DNA of 64,000 nucleotides from Watersipora subatra (taxonomy: Eukaryota; Bryozoa; Gymnolaemata; Cheilostomatida; Watersiporidae). Shown here in pieces: positions 62,864 to 64,000 of the stretch. The notes beneath the pieces were generated by a model that ran no database searches, had not been told where the DNA came from, and saw only the letters and a list, made by a program, of their open reading frames with translations. Location of the stretch: assembly GCF_963576615.1 (NCBI RefSeq), contig NC_088708.1, positions 30,635,191 through 30,699,190 on the forward strand, in the 5' to 3' direction. The stretch's first letter is position 1; the number at the start of each line of letters is the position of its first letter. The position numbers were made by a program, and so were the translations under genes.

Positions 62864-64000
62864 TTTAAAATTCATACGTTCATATGGATGTTTACAGGTA
62901 GCTATTCACATTTAAAAACAACAATAGGTTGTATATGGTCATAAAATAAGGTTGGTGAAGGCAGAGACAAGAGTGACTATGCATTACTAAAAATGAGCCA
63001 TGTCATGTCACTTATCATCAATGCCATGAGAGATTTGCTAATGCCTCCTCAGTTTGTCAAGTTTTCAGACTTATGAAAGGTCTTGTAGGTTTTCAACATG
63101 CAATATATCTAGATATTAGAGTGACCAGTCACAACGATTATTCTTTATTAAATTTTGAAACACTGGTTGAAAAAGTTTTATCATTAATAATGTCGGAGTT
63201 TTTCTTACTTTTTATTGTGAATACCTGCGGTAACATTTTTTCAGCTGCTATTTTAATATACAGTATATGTTTATTAGCAAAAAGTCAATGATGGTGTGGG
63301 ATTGAATTATTTTGGCGACGATGATAGTAGTAATTACAGTCTCGTTAAACAAAGTATGAAGAGGCTCAATATTGTAACAATCCATTTTGGCTACTAGACA
63401 ATATATATTGCTGGTGTACTTGTTGTTTCTAATAGGTTTATCATAATTCTAGTTGTACAGATGATCATATTTGTCTATGTCATTTGAATCTCAAATTGAG
63501 GGCTTTTTCATAAACACAAAGTTGCTTTTATTCCATTTTTCATATGAATTGCACTGGTCTCAAAAAAATATTGTACGCTTCTGCAGGTTTTCAAGTGAAT
63601 AAACTGTCTGTTTTATATGAATTTGTGGCCAGTTAAAAGTCATAAGATTAGTTGCATAGTGCATTTTAATTGATACAGCCATTACTTCCCTGCATTGATT
63701 TGTCAGTGAAGTCATCGTTAAAGTTGATTTGTCATTTGATTTGACACCTTCTAAAAACGACTTTCTTTTTTGTATTTTCAAACAAATTTTTTATTATGAT
63801 AAATTTTTTATATGTTTTGATAAAGGAAAAAAAGATGAAATAGTCATGTTCATTTGTTACTGAAACTATTTGGAATAGCATTCAAACTCATTTACTTGTG
63901 TCAATTTCAGTGGAGCCACTCAGTCATGCCTTTTCGCAGACAAACCAGTTTAAGGAAGGACATGTTGCCTAGCTTTGCATAGCAAAAAGCTAGCATAACA

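Larger units (their letters stand above)
53790..64000. repeat. Duplicated block, copy B (continues past the window)
   Basis: Same orientation as 23137-32307. It carries ABCD exons 1-3, the pogo-like element and the upstream region. Relative to copy A it has a contracted 20-bp array and insertions at 59363-60129, 60290-60478, 61958-62146 and 62353-62863, plus about 100 extra bases near 61125-61240. Copy A sequence left of 23137, including ABCD exon 4, is absent; the block begins exactly at the right end of the inverted-repeat element. Confidence 0.95.

Overview
The window is AT-rich animal nuclear DNA. Genes are split by GT-AG introns of 0.1 to 3 kb, intergenic DNA is full of minisatellites, and there are DNA-transposon relics, tRNA-derived SINEs and LINE fragments. 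Gene content (KAT14, a CDGSH iron-sulfur protein, a peroxisomal ABCD half-transporter, a longin VAMP) and repeat style suggest a marine invertebrate, perhaps a lophotrochozoan. The species cannot be named from the sequence.

Layout. 1-1.9 kb: a Harbinger-like element, no recognised gene. 1.99-11.49 kb (+): the 3' twelve exons of KAT14, the acetyltransferase of the ATAC chromatin complex. 11.8-12.95 kb (-): a complete three-exon CISD gene, tail to tail with KAT14. 14.76-27.9 kb (-): a complete ten-exon ABCD1/ABCD2-type gene of 741 codons. 34.0-40.7 kb (+): a five-exon VAMP7-like longin SNARE whose reading frame shifts within the membrane anchor. 41-53.8 kb: no recognised host gene; minisatellites, a decayed LINE, SINEs and an 882-bp inverted-repeat element. 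53.79 kb to the end: a second, slightly diverged copy of 23.14-32.3 kb carrying ABCD exons 1-3 only, plus four insertions (a truncated LINE, two near-identical hAT-type MITEs and a 511-bp MITE) that copy A lacks at the same sites.

The genes do not form one pathway: chromatin acetylation, organelle iron-sulfur chemistry, peroxisomal fatty acyl transport and vesicle fusion sit side by side as unrelated housekeeping loci. The features most worth following are the partial ABCD duplication with its breakpoint exactly at a transposon end (or a haplotype duplication in the assembly), the filled and empty site pairs, minisatellites that start at 5' splice sites in three different genes, and a SINE family with a conserved block upstream of its tRNA-like part. 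I found no convincing new multi-gene system.
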